A DNA stretch of 64,000 nucleotides from Chlorophyllum brunneum (GCA_963576785.1 OY756148.1:992001-1056000), one strand, 5' to 3'. Positions 50,213-61,287 are shown, counted from the first letter of the stretch. Numbers and translations: made by a program. The notes: a model not told the origin generated them from the sequence alone.

Positions 50213-51341
50213 CATCCCTTCTTGACCTCTTACTACTACCTTCCTAATTGGGATGGTTCTCTGGTTGGGGGCTTCTGGCCTGTTCTTACTGGATGTTAGG
50301 TCCTGGCACTGTCTTATACACAGGGTGATGCATAGTACTCCCTTGGCGAAGGAGGTTAAAGGCTGGGTATGCTGGCTGCTGTGTACTCGCTTGATCTTAG
50401 ATGCGCAAACAGAGGTTGGGATCTGTCATATGGTGGATGAGAATTAGTTCGAGCGGGGGGAGTGGCCCCTTGGCGAAGGGCCTTAATGACGGGGTATGCC
50501 TGTCGCTTTCTCTAGATGAGAGTTGATACCGGGTCGTACAGGACGGTAGGGGGTGCCCCCTTGGCAAAGGGGCTCAAAGACTGGAAATGCCGGTCGTTTT
50601 CTGCCCGTTCACCTTGAGGGTTCCTCTAGTGGTGGAGGGACCCAGCGCACTCCCAAAATGGTGTCGTAGTTCCCCAATGGCAGGACTAGTGTTGGTTTAT
50701 TTGACTGAGCTGCGGTACAAGTCTAGTCTAACTAGGCATCTATTCCAACATGGGAACTATGGGAGAGGCTTCATTCTGCCCCGTTCCCCAGCTGGGGGTG
50801 CATTGAGAAAAACCACCCAGCTGAGCCCGAGAGGGTCCAAAAGGATAGAAGTTGATAAGAGGGGGTTAGGGCAAAAAACAAGCCAACCACAAGGACAGGC
50901 TACCCCCCTCCAGGTGCATTGGGTACAGATCCATCTCCCCTGGCCACGCTGGACGTTAGTAGGGATCACTCAAACTCCAGGGCACTATTCCACGTGGGTG
51001 CCGCAAGGCATTCCATGGATTTGCTTTATAAGCAAGGTGCGATCACCTCCCTGGTAGCAGCCCCTGCAAGACAGAGACCCCAGACACCATTAACACACGG
51101 ATCCGCACCCTATGGGCATAGCGAAGCCGGTGCTGGGGTACGGGAAGCCAGCCGGGGGTGGGACCCTGGAACTACTGGTAGGCTATGGCGGACTATGCAG
51201 AGAATGTGCGGCCCAGCCAGAGAGGTCTAAATCCTCTGTCAGTGGGTCTCGGAGAGAAGCCAAGTGTACCTGCTTAAGTTGATACTGTGATGCCTCCTTT
51301 GGGGGGTAAGGGCATTAGTCTGCAAGGGGCCCCTTAGTCGA
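50213..51341 (+). repeat. W element, copy 3
   Basis: 1.13 kb in sense orientation: LINE-like 5' terminus, three tandem hairpin units (50337-50596), a central part sharing GTTAGTAGGGAT-AAACTCCAGGGCAC, CCCTGGTAGCAGCCCCTGCA, GGCATAGCGAAGCC and CAGAGAGGTCTAAATCCTCT with copy 1, and the 3' end CAAGGGGCCCCTTAGTCGAG. There is no conserved long ORF. Confidence 0.78.
50337..50596 (+). other. Tandem covarying hairpin array in W
   Basis: Three units, each a hairpin around CUUGGCRAA followed by a second hairpin. First stems: CUCC/GGAG, GGCCC/GGGCC, GCCCC/GGGGC. Second stems: GGCUGG/CUGGCU, GACGGG/CCUGUC, GACUGG/CCGGUC. Bases change on both sides while pairing (with G-U) is kept. Units start at 50337, 50464 and 50555. 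Confidence 0.6.
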
Positions 51342-53256
51342 GCTCCTCCTTCACATTTTTGACATCTGTATGGAGGAACACCATAACAGATGGGACTTTG
51401 ATGTCCTTTTGTTTGTCGACGATGGTACCTTAGTCGCACAATCCCCGTCCCTTGAACGGAACATCGAAATTCTTCAACACATGTACCACAAAATGGAGTG
51501 GCTTATGAATGAATTTGGCCTAGAAATTGAACACAGCAAGTCTGAAGTCTTTCACTTTATGCGTGCAAGGCAGGACTCGAATCCCTCTATTGATTTGGGA
51601 TCACCACCGTTCACTGGCCACACCTCCCTCAAACCGAAAACCCATTGGCGTTATCTCGGTTTCTACTTTGACCGGATGTTGACCTTCAAGGAACACATTC
51701 GATTCTACTCCGCCAAAGCAATATCCACAATTGAGGTGATGAAAATGCTAGGGAACTCCGTAAGAGGTCTGTCCCCCGGCAACAAAAGATTATTATACTG
51801 TTCGTGTGTTGTACCAGTGGCAACATACGGATACCGACTTTGGTTTCATGATAGGTCACAGACTAAAGGGACTTGTGAAATCCTCAACAAAATGCAAAGA
51901 AGTGTGGCACTCTGGATTACCGGGGCCTTCCGGACTTCTCCCACAGGCAGCATCGAGTCCCTTGTGGGGCTCATGCCCATAAAACTCCATCTCCGAAAGT
52001 TGGCTGAACAACAAACATCGAGGCTTCATACATTGGACGATAAACACACATTGGCAAGATTGATGAAGGAGTATCATTCATCCCCTCACCAACTTCACAT
52101 CAAGAATTTCATGGAGATTCAGAAGAAGAAGACACTTGGAGCTATGATGGATATTTCATGCCCCACCCCCGAGACTCATTATGTAGAACATTTTAACTCT
52201 GTTTCTAAATCTGTCTGGCCTGGATGTAGGTTACTTGACCATTTCCCTACTAATGTATCTTTTACAGGATTTAACCAGGACAGCCCTCACCTCTCAAAGA
52301 CGCTTTGGGATAATGTTATGACTAACATGACAACGGATAACAAGTCCATTATCATCGGCATGGATGGCTCGGTCCACCCCAACCCCAACCCACTTGCCAG
52401 CCAGTTCACGGTGGCAGCTACTATTTGACACCTAGATGGCGGGAGCTCTATCATGAAGAGGCTCGGAGGAACTACATCAACAGACACTGAACTGGTCGCA
52501 CAGTACTTAGGAATCACCAAGGTACTTGCAACTGCAGAATATGACCAGGTTGAGCACATTCACATGTTCACCGACTCCATCGCAGCCTCTCGGCTCCTAC
52601 TCAATTGTTCGCTACACTCTTGCCAGCGACAATCCATCCTCACATTGAAGGCACTCCTGGCTTGGTTCAACAAGTCAGACCAGCACCACCTTTCCTTCTA
52701 TCACACACTGTCAAAGTGTAAATACGGTATACAGAAAGCCACTCACAATTGGATTCAAACAGTCGCCTGGCCTAATCGGGGTAGAAATCACCGAGTCCCT
52801 AACTCAGTGGACTACTTATGCAAGAAGTCCACCGAACAAGCGATCCATACATGGCAGGCCATGTTCGGATTCAAGAAATACAGCGGTAGCTCCTTCCTCC
52901 ACCTCCCGGTGTGAGCGAATGGGGCCTCCGCTTTACCGTCGCACATCAAGTCCGGTCCCTGGATACGAGAATGCAGTCACCAGCCTCAGCTCTTTGCAAG
53001 AGCATGTCACACCATCCTATGCCATGCCCCGATTGGGGAGTTTCGACTTCAATTCTTCCCCAACGAGGACCTTTCATGCCACCACTGTAACAGTCAAATG
53101 GTACAGACTAGGTCGCACATCCTCTATCATTGCAACAACTTCGATCATCATTTTGGAGTTGACACCATCAAGACTTTTGTCAATTTCTTGCATTGTAACC
53201 CCACCGCATTCAGCTCCCTCCAGAACCTGACCACCCTCATATCCGCACTAGGTTAA
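51342..53256 (+). pseudogene. LINE-C ORF2 C-terminal part in the W chimera
   Basis: It opens in RT just before LLFVDDGTL and includes the RT end, linker, RNase H (GMDGSVHPNPN, TDTELVAQYLGI, FTDSIAASRLLL), NSVDYLCKKSTEQAIHTW and the zinc tail (CHHCNSQMVQTRSHILYHC). In-frame TGA codons at 52426-52428 and 52912-52914 sit at Arg codons of the full LINE-C. No frameshift is needed up to TAA 53254-53256. Confidence 0.85.
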
Positions 53257-53766
53257 TACCCCCATTACATCATCGTCAAGTCCAAAGGAGGTTTGGGTTT
53301 GCACCTGTGTAAATCCTTTTCTCTCTCTCTTTTTTCTTATGCTCTCCTGGTTATGGACTTCAAATTCATTTCTCTATCTCTCCCTTCCTCACTCGTCTAC
53401 TATTTTATAGATAGTTTTCATTCAAAATCCATTCCTCCCGTAGTGTCTGGGCAAATGCCCTCCCACATGCTAGTACCGTTTGTTGTTCCCCCTTGTGATT
53501 GCAAGTAGATAGTTTCTTTCTATCAATTTCTCTCTCTCACTCTCTCTCTTTCTGATTTCCTCTCTCCCTCTTTCTCGCTGATCAACGTAGGTACCAAACA
53601 TCTCTCTAGTGTATGCGCTAGACAGTGTCGAGTCTCAAGGGGCTAGTTTACACATAGTTTACTTTTCCTGCTCTGAACATTCTGTATGTTCTAACTTTGT
53701 ATATCTGTACATGCGGACTGCATTTGAGCACCGCTATATAAATTGTTGATTAAAAAAAAAAAAAAA

Positions 53767-53888
53767 GAGTGATGCTGAGTTGTTGGAATGGATGGTAGCC
53801 ATGAAAAGCATGTTTCCTCCAAGTTTGAACTCTATAGAGCAAGCAGTGATCAAGATATTGAAGTTCTTGTACTGGGTAAGGTATAGGC
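53767..53888 (-). pseudogene. C2 fragment between chimera and C3
   Basis: About 120 bases of copia C2 encoding LTQYKNFNILITACSIEF and MLFMATIHSNNSASL on the minus strand, the segment between protease and pre-integrase. It is bounded by the chimera's target duplication on the left and the C3 LTR on the right. Confidence 0.75.
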
Positions 53889-54459
53889 TGTTGAGGAAAT
53901 GACCGTAACGAGTTGTTTGCTGGGGGCAGCAGTAAACGCAGTAGGAGAGAATGTAGGGTCTACTCACTGAGATAATAAGCTTCTATCTGATACCTGTAGA
54001 AAGGTAATTCAGATAGACAGATATTATTGATGAAGCAGTTAATGTCAGAGGAGTAGAGGTCAAAGTTGATTAAATCAATGGAGGTGTTGTACTCAAAGAG
54101 ATAGGCTATGATGAAGAAGTTGTTCAATTGAACAAGATGCAGAACTAGGTCTGCTACATGGGGTTTATATACATATTGTAACATAGGCAAGTCATACTAC
54201 ATAAAATACTAGCATCACATGGATTGTTCCTTATGACTCCTTTTAACTGTGGCGTAGTGCCTGCGGAGTACTGCAGAACATAGTATCTAGTCATTGGTAC
54301 TATGTAGAATAATCTATCAAGTACTTATGACTCTCATTGTATGCAGAGCAACTCATAGGAAGTTACTATGGAATGAAGTTACTGGAAAGTAACGGATCAG
54401 TCTATTATTATCATAATGACTTCATAGTCTATTTCTAGAATATGTCCGAAACTTCAACA
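53889..54459 (-). repeat. C3 3' LTR (left)
   Basis: 571 bp, TGTTGAGG...TTCAACA on the plus strand. It differs from the right LTR mainly at CG/TG/CA positions, including places where this copy has TG and the other CA. Confidence 0.93.
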
Positions 54460-54494
54460 CTCCTCCTTGCTCTGTATTGATATAGAGTTTTTAA

Positions 54495-57400
54495 TCACTC
54501 AAACGTCAAGCCAAGGCGAGGTCGGAATAGATTGAATTTAATTTTGTCTAAATTCTTTGTGAGAATATCGGCAGGATTTTCAGTGCCTTTCACAGAGAAT
54601 ATTTCAATCTTTCCATCTTCTACCAAATCACGGATGTAATGGTATTTGACGTCGACGTGTTTTGATCGTTTTTCTGTTACTGGATTTTTGGCCCAAAATA
54701 TTGAACCCTTATTATCACCGAAGAGATAAGGGGCTAATGATTGGATACCAATTTCTTCCAACAAATTGACAGTCCAAACGAGTTGTCGACTGCAATCTGA
54801 CAAAGCCATATATTCGGCTTCAGTGGAAGATAATGCAACAGTTTTCTGTTTCCTACTTAACCAAGCGATAGCTCCGCTGGCTAACAAACAGAAATATCCA
54901 GTTACAGATTTACGACTAATTGGATCACCAGCCCAATCAGAGTTGGAAAAGGCATTCAGGCCTTGCATAGAACTTCCATTATAGGTAATTCTATATTTGC
55001 GAGTAGCATTAAGATACTTTAGCAAATGTAAGCCTGCATTGTAATGCGCTTTAGTGGGATTGGTCATATGTTGTGATAATTTGACAGTGGCGAAAGCTAT
55101 GTCGGGCCAACTGCCTATCATCAGATACATAACTGATCCTACTAATTGTTGATACCTTTTTATGAAGTCAGGTGTTGCTTTTCCTGTATTGGATTCGAAG
55201 ATAAATCCATTTGGTAATGGGATTTCTTCCTTTCCAATCACTTTAAATCAATCAAGGACTTTTCCTAGGTAATCTATTTGGTCTAGGGTGATTGATTGGT
55301 TTATAGGATTTTGCGAAATTTTCATGCCAAGGAACTCTTTGGTTGGACCAAGGTCTCGGCATTCCCATTTCTTCATAAAGAGTGCTCGCTTCTCATATAG
55401 AAGTCTAGAGCCTCTAATTCCGATGAACATTGAGTCATCTACATAGACCAGAGCTATAATAAGCTCTTTGGTTTCAGGATCATAGTAATAATAGACTCCA
55501 GCATCTAGTTTGGATCGGACAAATCCTAGGTCGGTCATTGACTTAGTCAATTCCTTCCACCATTGTCGTCCAGATTGCTTTAATCCATAAATGGCTCGGT
55601 TTAATTTCCAAACCAAATTACCACGACCTGTATTGAAACCTTCTGGAAGTTCCATATAGAGTTCTTCATCCAGTTTTCCATAGAGATAAGCAGTTTTAAC
55701 ATCTAAACTGAGCATCTCCCAATTGTTGAGGGCAGCGACTACAAATATGAGTCACGCTGTCTCATAATGGACTACTGGTGAAAATAGTTCATCGTAATCA
55801 ATTCCCTCTATCTGAGAGAATCCTTTTGCTACTAGTCGAGCACGGTATCGACCGTCTGATTTGGGTGTAAAGACCCATCTATTTTTGACAGCTTTTCTTC
55901 TAGGCAGAAGTTTAGCTAAGTCATAAACATGTCTTTCTTTGAGTAATTTTAACTCTTCTAAGCACGCTTTCCACTATTTAGATTTCTCTTCTGATGGTAG
56001 TCGATTTAGATCCTTGAAAGAAATAGGAACTAATGGTGATTCGACTTTTTGAGCGCACAGATAATCGATCATCCCTACTCCTCCTTCTCTGCATAAGTCT
56101 TCTAATGTAGAAGCTTCATGCTGAGAACGTCTATCGATTATTCCAGGTTTGGAAGCCTCTGATCGAATTTGTCTAACAAGTCTACTTGTAGAACTTGTTA
56201 ATTTCGACTTAGGAGGTTGGAACATCTCATAGTCCTGGAGTATTTTGGTTGGATGCTTTGTAGAACCATAGAAGTTTCCTGGACGTTCAGGTACTTTTCT
56301 GGTTCTTTGCGGTCTCTGAGGTATTTCAGGAACCGGTATTTGATCCGAGTGACCTCGTGGTACAGAAGGACCAGCATCCCGATCATCTTCGACAGGGGTA
56401 TAGGGTATGAATGGTTGTACATCCGGATCATCTCTGTGAGAAGGCGGATGGTTCGAACCTTCAGGGTGATTAGGTGGATCAGCATATGATAATCCATCAC
56501 TGTCATCGTCTTCTGGTATTTGTGCTTCTCTTGGTGGAAAGAGAATATTTTGCACAATACCATCCCACTCCTCCTGAACATCAGTATCGATATTCGGTGC
56601 TTTTTCCTTTCCTTTATTCTTTTTAGGTTCAGGGAAAGGAGTTGGAATTTGTCCATGTACAGATCTATAAGTCCTTTCTTCCGGAGAACTTCCGGGAGAA
56701 GTTCGGGGAATAGGGCTTGGTGGTCTATCAATAGGTAAACCAGTAGATGGATCTGGAGCATGGAAGACAATAACTTCCAAAGGTGTGCTTCGAGAAGTAG
56801 AAGATGATGGTTGGTTCATCTATTCTTCTCGCTTCTTCCCAACACATTTAGGGAAGTGTTCTTTGCTGAATACGGCTGTTGGGGATGTATAGATTACATT
56901 TCCATTTAGGTGCCTCATGAAATGATAGTTTTTCCTATCTGATGTCCAACCAAGGAAAATCATGAGTTCTGACTTCGCTGTCAGTTTATTGTCTCTTATC
57001 TCTTTTGGGAGAAAGACATAAGCACCGCAGCCAAAGACTCTCTCTTTGGAGATGTCTGGAATCTTCTGATTCAACACTTCATAAGGTGTTTTCCACATAA
57101 GCCATGATACCGGTGTTTTATTATAGATATGTATTGCATGATCTATAGAAAACTCCCACCAACCATCAGGAATACAAGCATGATGCCGCATGGCTTCTGC
57201 TTTATCCATTAAAGTTCGGTTCAAGTGTTCTGCTCGACCATTTTGTTGGTGTATGTGTGGTGCACTAGTCTCATGTATAATCCCTAATGAGTGCAAATGA
57301 GATTGCAACTTGTCAGTTACATATTCTCCTCCTCTATCAGTGCAGAGATATTTTAATTTAGTCTCGTATTGAGTCTGAATTAGGGCAATGAAATTTTTCA

Positions 57401-58217
57401 TTTCTTCTGCTACTTCTGATTTCTTATGGAGGAAGTGAATCCATCCATGAGAGGAGAAGTCGTCCATTATGGTCATGACCCATTTATATTTATGGTAAGA
57501 AAGAATCGGAAGTTCAACTAAATCCGAGTGTATTCTTTCGAATGGACGCTTTGCGCATGTAGGGTTCTCTCTAAAGGGTTTCTGGTGCATCTTTCCCTTG
57601 GCACAACCATCACAGACTGGTTTTTGCACGGGAATCCGTACCGGAGTAAACCCAATCGTATTTTTCTCAAAATGATTGAGGATACGATTAGAGGGATGTC
57701 CTAATCTCGCATGTACAACTTTGTAGCCAATGATCGGATCCGCAGTCATAGCTGCTTGTTCCGAATGTACAATTTTGGTATTAACAAAATGTAAAGTAGT
57801 GTTACGACTTGCTGAAGGATATGCTTGAAGAATGGCATTTCCTTCGCTATCAACAACTACTGATTCGTTGGCATCTGTTCTAACAGTTTTGCCATCCTGG
57901 CATAACTGTCCCACTGACATTAGTCATTCAGAGGTTCCTTTCAGAAGGAAGACTGGATATATTAATATCTGCATTGGTTGAACGCTGTCAGTCTTCCCAT
58001 TATAGACTCTATGTTTAAGCATAACTGCGCCAAGACCAACCACATTAAGGTAGGGGCCCTGTGCTCCTACAGTCTTAATTGGGATTGAAACTTTGAGTGC
58101 TTCGAAGTTGATGAAGTCTTCCGCATAAGGGGTGTAATGACATGATGTCCCTAAGTCTAATAACCATACATCACTATATTCTTCTAGTGGCATTATAATT
58201 TGATCATTGCTTAGTGA
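54495..58217 (-). pseudogene. C3 Pol: protease, integrase, RT, RNase H
   Basis: One frame with stops only. Protease WLLDLGTSCHYTP (D-S-G changed to D-L-G). Integrase: HARLGHPSN, CDGCAKGKMH, HSDLVELPILSYHKYKWVM, LCTDRGGEYV, HQQNGRAEHLNRT, VFGCGAYVFLP. Linker with PERPGNFYGSTKHPTKIL. RT: SLDVKTAYLYGKLDEELYMELPEGF, GLKQSGRQWW, LVYVDDSMFIG (YVDD intact). RNase H: ALSSTEAEYMALSD, DVKYHYIRDLV, ADILTKNL. Stops: 57921 and 55755 region and 55245 are TGA at Arg-type sites; 56817 and 55971 are TAG at Gln-type sites. Confidence 0.92.
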
Positions 58218-59771
58218 TCAAGATCTAATTTGATCCGGTACTCTTAAATACTGATCGGGCATGCGTGTGGAGAAACAAAAAAGTTGAGAAGTGTTAAAAC
58301 ACTTCTCATTTATCCATTTGCTCGTAACAATATTATTATGGGATCCTAATGATCCCGATAGCGTAATTACATGCCCGGCCCCCAACGTCCTTTCCCCTTG
58401 CCCTTGCCCTTCTTCTTGTGAAGACGGCTGGTCGGCATATTGGTGACAGGACTGTGTATCAGAGTTAGTAAAAGTATCTGAGATCAAATCGATCACGTAC
58501 CCAGCTCCTCCCTTCTTCTTGTAGTCGCTCCCATAGTCAGTTGACGAAAGTCCAAGAGACACCTCAGATTGAGGTGCTGAAGCAAATGGTTTGGACTTAG
58601 GAGACTTCCGGAGAGGCCCAGAAGAGGGTCCTGTGACGTTCGCAGGATTCCTGGGGTCACAGATGTTGTAGGCGACATCCTGAGCCGGTGCCATGAGGTC
58701 ATCGACCTCCTTCTCGCTCTCAAGCCGCTTGAAGGCTTTGTCTACCAACACTGTAAGTGTGGCAGGTTGCCTGTCAGTGGTCTTGTTCTTCTGAGTAAGA
58801 GAGTATGTCTTACTCTGAAATTGCTCTGTCAGAGGAGAGGCCCTAGGAAGAGGAGGGAACTCCTCATCGTAGGTCTTTACGGCCGGAGCTACTATTTCCT
58901 CCTGAGGAGGAAGGTAGAATGGCTGAACCTCTCTGGGTTCAAGCGAATTGTCCCGGGCAACGGAGTCCATGCTTGGGATCTTTACCACATGGTGCATAGC
59001 CAAATTAATTTTTGTCCCAAATTTGGGAGAAACCAATAAGGTGTATGGCAAACCAAGGGGTAAGAGGAAAGAGAAGTGGATGCGAGTCGCATTAATATCG
59101 GGGTTACTATGCTTTAGGAACCATTTACTCACCCTCGTGTGTCCCTCACAGGTACAACCTGGGGGGTGACCAGAAGGAACTGAAGGTGCACCGGGAGGTG
59201 TCACCGATCATCCTTGTTGGGTGCGGGGATGAGAGACCTCGTGCATCCGTCAATCATAATGATCGAGGGCATGTTTTTTTGCCATTTGCATGGGCAAAGG
59301 ACCAGTGACGCGGTTGTGCCAGGTGGTCACCTGTTGAATCCACAGTGAGTTCTCGAGAAGGGCGGTAAAACATAAGTTTCGTGCTTCAGCACGCACCTTT
59401 TTCTCGAGCTCAGCATGAGCATTCTCTCGTGCCTGCTGGACCTTCTTGGGATTAACCCAAGTAAGAGGCTTTGGTCTCTCACTCACTAGTACATGAGTGG
59501 TTGGAGGAGCGGGAGTGGGAATGGGTTGAGGCACGTCCATGTGCCTCATTAGGTCGAAGGAGGTCATCCCCGGACCAGTGTAGCGACGGACCGCTGGTTC
59601 CGTAGCAGCGGCAAAGCCTGCCATGGCTTCCGCCATGTGGGCTTGGGGTTTACCCTGGCGCTTCTTGGGCTTCTTCTTCTTCTTCTGGACGTTAATCCAG
59701 GTAGGAGAAGGGGGAGAAGGCTGAGGAGGCTGCCCACTCGGATTGGCAGGGTGGTGAGGACCTCTCGCAGG
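58218..59771 (-). pseudogene. C3 long segment between Gag and protease, unknown
   Basis: About 515 codons in the gag-pol frame with three or four stops (59250, near 59209, 58218). It includes a basic run K-K-K-K-K-P-K-K-R near 59680, an ERPKPLTWVNPKKVQQARENAHAELEKK helix, a G-C-T-C-E-G-H-T-R motif, NPDINATRIHFSFLLPLG, and a long polar stretch. No CCHC knuckle is seen. Copia elements normally pass from gag and a zinc knuckle straight to protease, so this is unusually long. Function unknown. Confidence 0.65.
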
Positions 59772-60614
59772 CTAGGCCCTGGTATCGCCTCCAGGGTGGA
59801 AGCGGTTCCAGGGTGGTCCAGGGCAAGTCCTGGGGATATTGCCTTGAGGGCGAGATTGGTAGTTAGCAGTTGCGGCAAAGGACGCTTGGGGGTTAGACAT
59901 GTTAGGTCTTGACCCTTCATGTCTTGACCACTCCACATTTATAGCCTGCTGGACTACCTCCCAGGTCATATCTGCAACATCGTGATTATTTGCCAATATT
60001 GTTTGGGCCACTGCATTCCAATCCGGTGGTAATGCGTTCAAAGCGATCATTGCGCCAAGAACTTCTGGCAATTTTACCTTAGCTGTTTCTAATTGAGAAG
60101 CCATTGTTCTCAATTCAGCTAGATCCATTGCTGGATTTTGATTCCCTGTAATGTGCTTTCGCAACATTCTTTGGAGAATTGAATATACCGCGGCAGGAGA
60201 AGGTGTCCCAAAGCGGGTTTTCAAATCAGTCCAGAGGAATCCAGGAGCATCATGCCCATGGAGTAACAGGGAATCAGGTAAGGTGCCATTAATAACAGCC
60301 AATGCCTGACCTCTCAATTGTTCTCTCCTTCTATCCTCCTCCATTAAGGTGGTAGGATTCGCAGGAGAGAGATCCTGGTCTGTCACAGTCCATCCGGACT
60401 GGTCAGAACTAGTAACAGAAATGAGGGTTAGGGCATCCTGAAGCCTTCTAGACCAGAATGCATAGTTCTTAGGCCCATTGAGCTTAGGTAAACCAGCGAC
60501 GATATTATTAGTAGACATAATATCTTCGTCGAGTGTATTTCTTTCTAGAAGAAAATTTCTCATATCAGCAATGATCAAATACAAGGATAACTCTGTCAGG
60601 TAAAGCCCTATCAT
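59772..60614 (-). pseudogene. gag: C3 Gag
   Basis: 280 codons ending at TAG 59772-59774 (probably CAG originally, since the frame continues). Typical copia gag: LPKLNGPKNYAFWSRRLQDAL, LIMEEDRRREQLRGQALAVI-like block, LWTDLKTRFGTPSPAAVYSILQRML, MASQLETAKVKLPEVLGAMIALNALPPDW. The N-terminal residues before MSTNNIVAG may be leader rather than coding. It forms the particle shell. Confidence 0.85.
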
Positions 60615-60665
60615 CCTATCTCAGTTAGAGGGGATAATAATGGTTTAACCATTGGTAAGGCTACC

Positions 60666-60678
60666 GGGGCCCATAACC
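60666..60678 (-). promoter_or_regulatory. C3 primer-binding site, initiator tRNA-Met half
   Basis: GGGGCCCATAACC directly abuts the LTR (plus-strand view). It is the same initiator tRNA-Met anticodon-arm match as in C1. Confidence 0.8.
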
Positions 60679-61249
60679 TGTTGAGGAAACAACCGTAACG
60701 AGTTGTTTGCTGGGGGCAGCAGTAAACGCAGTGGGAGAGAACGTAGGGTCTACTCACCAAGATAATAAGCTTCTATCTGATACCTGTAGAAAGGTAATTC
60801 GGATAGACAGATATTATTGATGAAGCGGTTAATGTCAGATAAGTAGAGGTTAAAGTCGATAAGATCGATTGAGGTGTTGTACTCAAGGAGATAGGCAATG
60901 ATGAAGAAGTTGTTCAATTGAACAAGATGCAGAACTAGGTCTGCTACATGGGGTTTATATACATATTGTAACATAGGCGAGTCATACTACATAAAATACT
61001 AGCATTGCATGGATTGTTCCTTATGACTCCCTTTAACTGCGGCGTAGTGCCTGCGGAGTACTGCGGAACATAGTATCTAGTCATTGGTACTATGTAGAAT
61101 AATCTATCAAGTACTTATGACTCTCATTGTATGCAGAGCAACTCATAGGAAGTTACTACGGAATGAAGTTACTGGAAAGTAACGGATCAGTCTATTATTA
61201 GAATAATGACTTCATAATCTATTTCTAGAATATGTCCGAAACTTCAACA
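60679..61249 (-). repeat. C3 5' LTR (right)
   Basis: 571 bp and clearly homologous to 53889-54459. It keeps CG in several places where the left LTR has TG or CA (for example aacgtag, ttcgg, gcggtt, gtcgat, atcgat). Confidence 0.93.
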
Positions 61250-61287
61250 TCATAGTCTATTTCTAGAATATGTCCGAAACTTCAACA
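61250..61287 (-). repeat. 38-bp tandem duplication of the C3 LTR outer end
   Basis: tcatagtctatttctag...ttcaaca repeats the last 38 bases of the LTR. The TAGGC target duplication follows only after this extra copy, so the duplication was part of, or arose with, the integrated end. Confidence 0.85.

Larger units (their letters stand above)
50213..53766 (+). mobile_element. Chimeric retroelement: W fused to a LINE-C 3' part
   Basis: A 3.55-kb insertion in copia C2. It starts CATCCCTTCTTGACC, like a full-length LINE-C 5' end, continues as W to about 51341, then enters LINE-C ORF2 within RT and runs to the LINE-C 3' UTR, stem-loop and 15-nt poly(A) (53752-53766). The exact 14-nt target duplication proves single-event integration. 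It is the longest LINE part of the three chimeras. Confidence 0.9.
53889..61287 (-). mobile_element. Ty1/copia element C3, complete but mutated
   Basis: A 7.4-kb element with two 571-bp LTRs, PBS, and gag-pol in a single frame throughout (60614 to 54495). The target duplication is TAGGC (53884-53888 and 61288-61292). The right LTR has its last 38 bases duplicated in tandem. All lesions in the coding frame are nonsense codons; I find no frameshift. Confidence 0.95.

Noticed and set aside
50281..50460. A host gene between copia C2 and LINE-C
   Set aside because: The stretch aligns with W copy 1 and lies inside the target duplications of the chimera.
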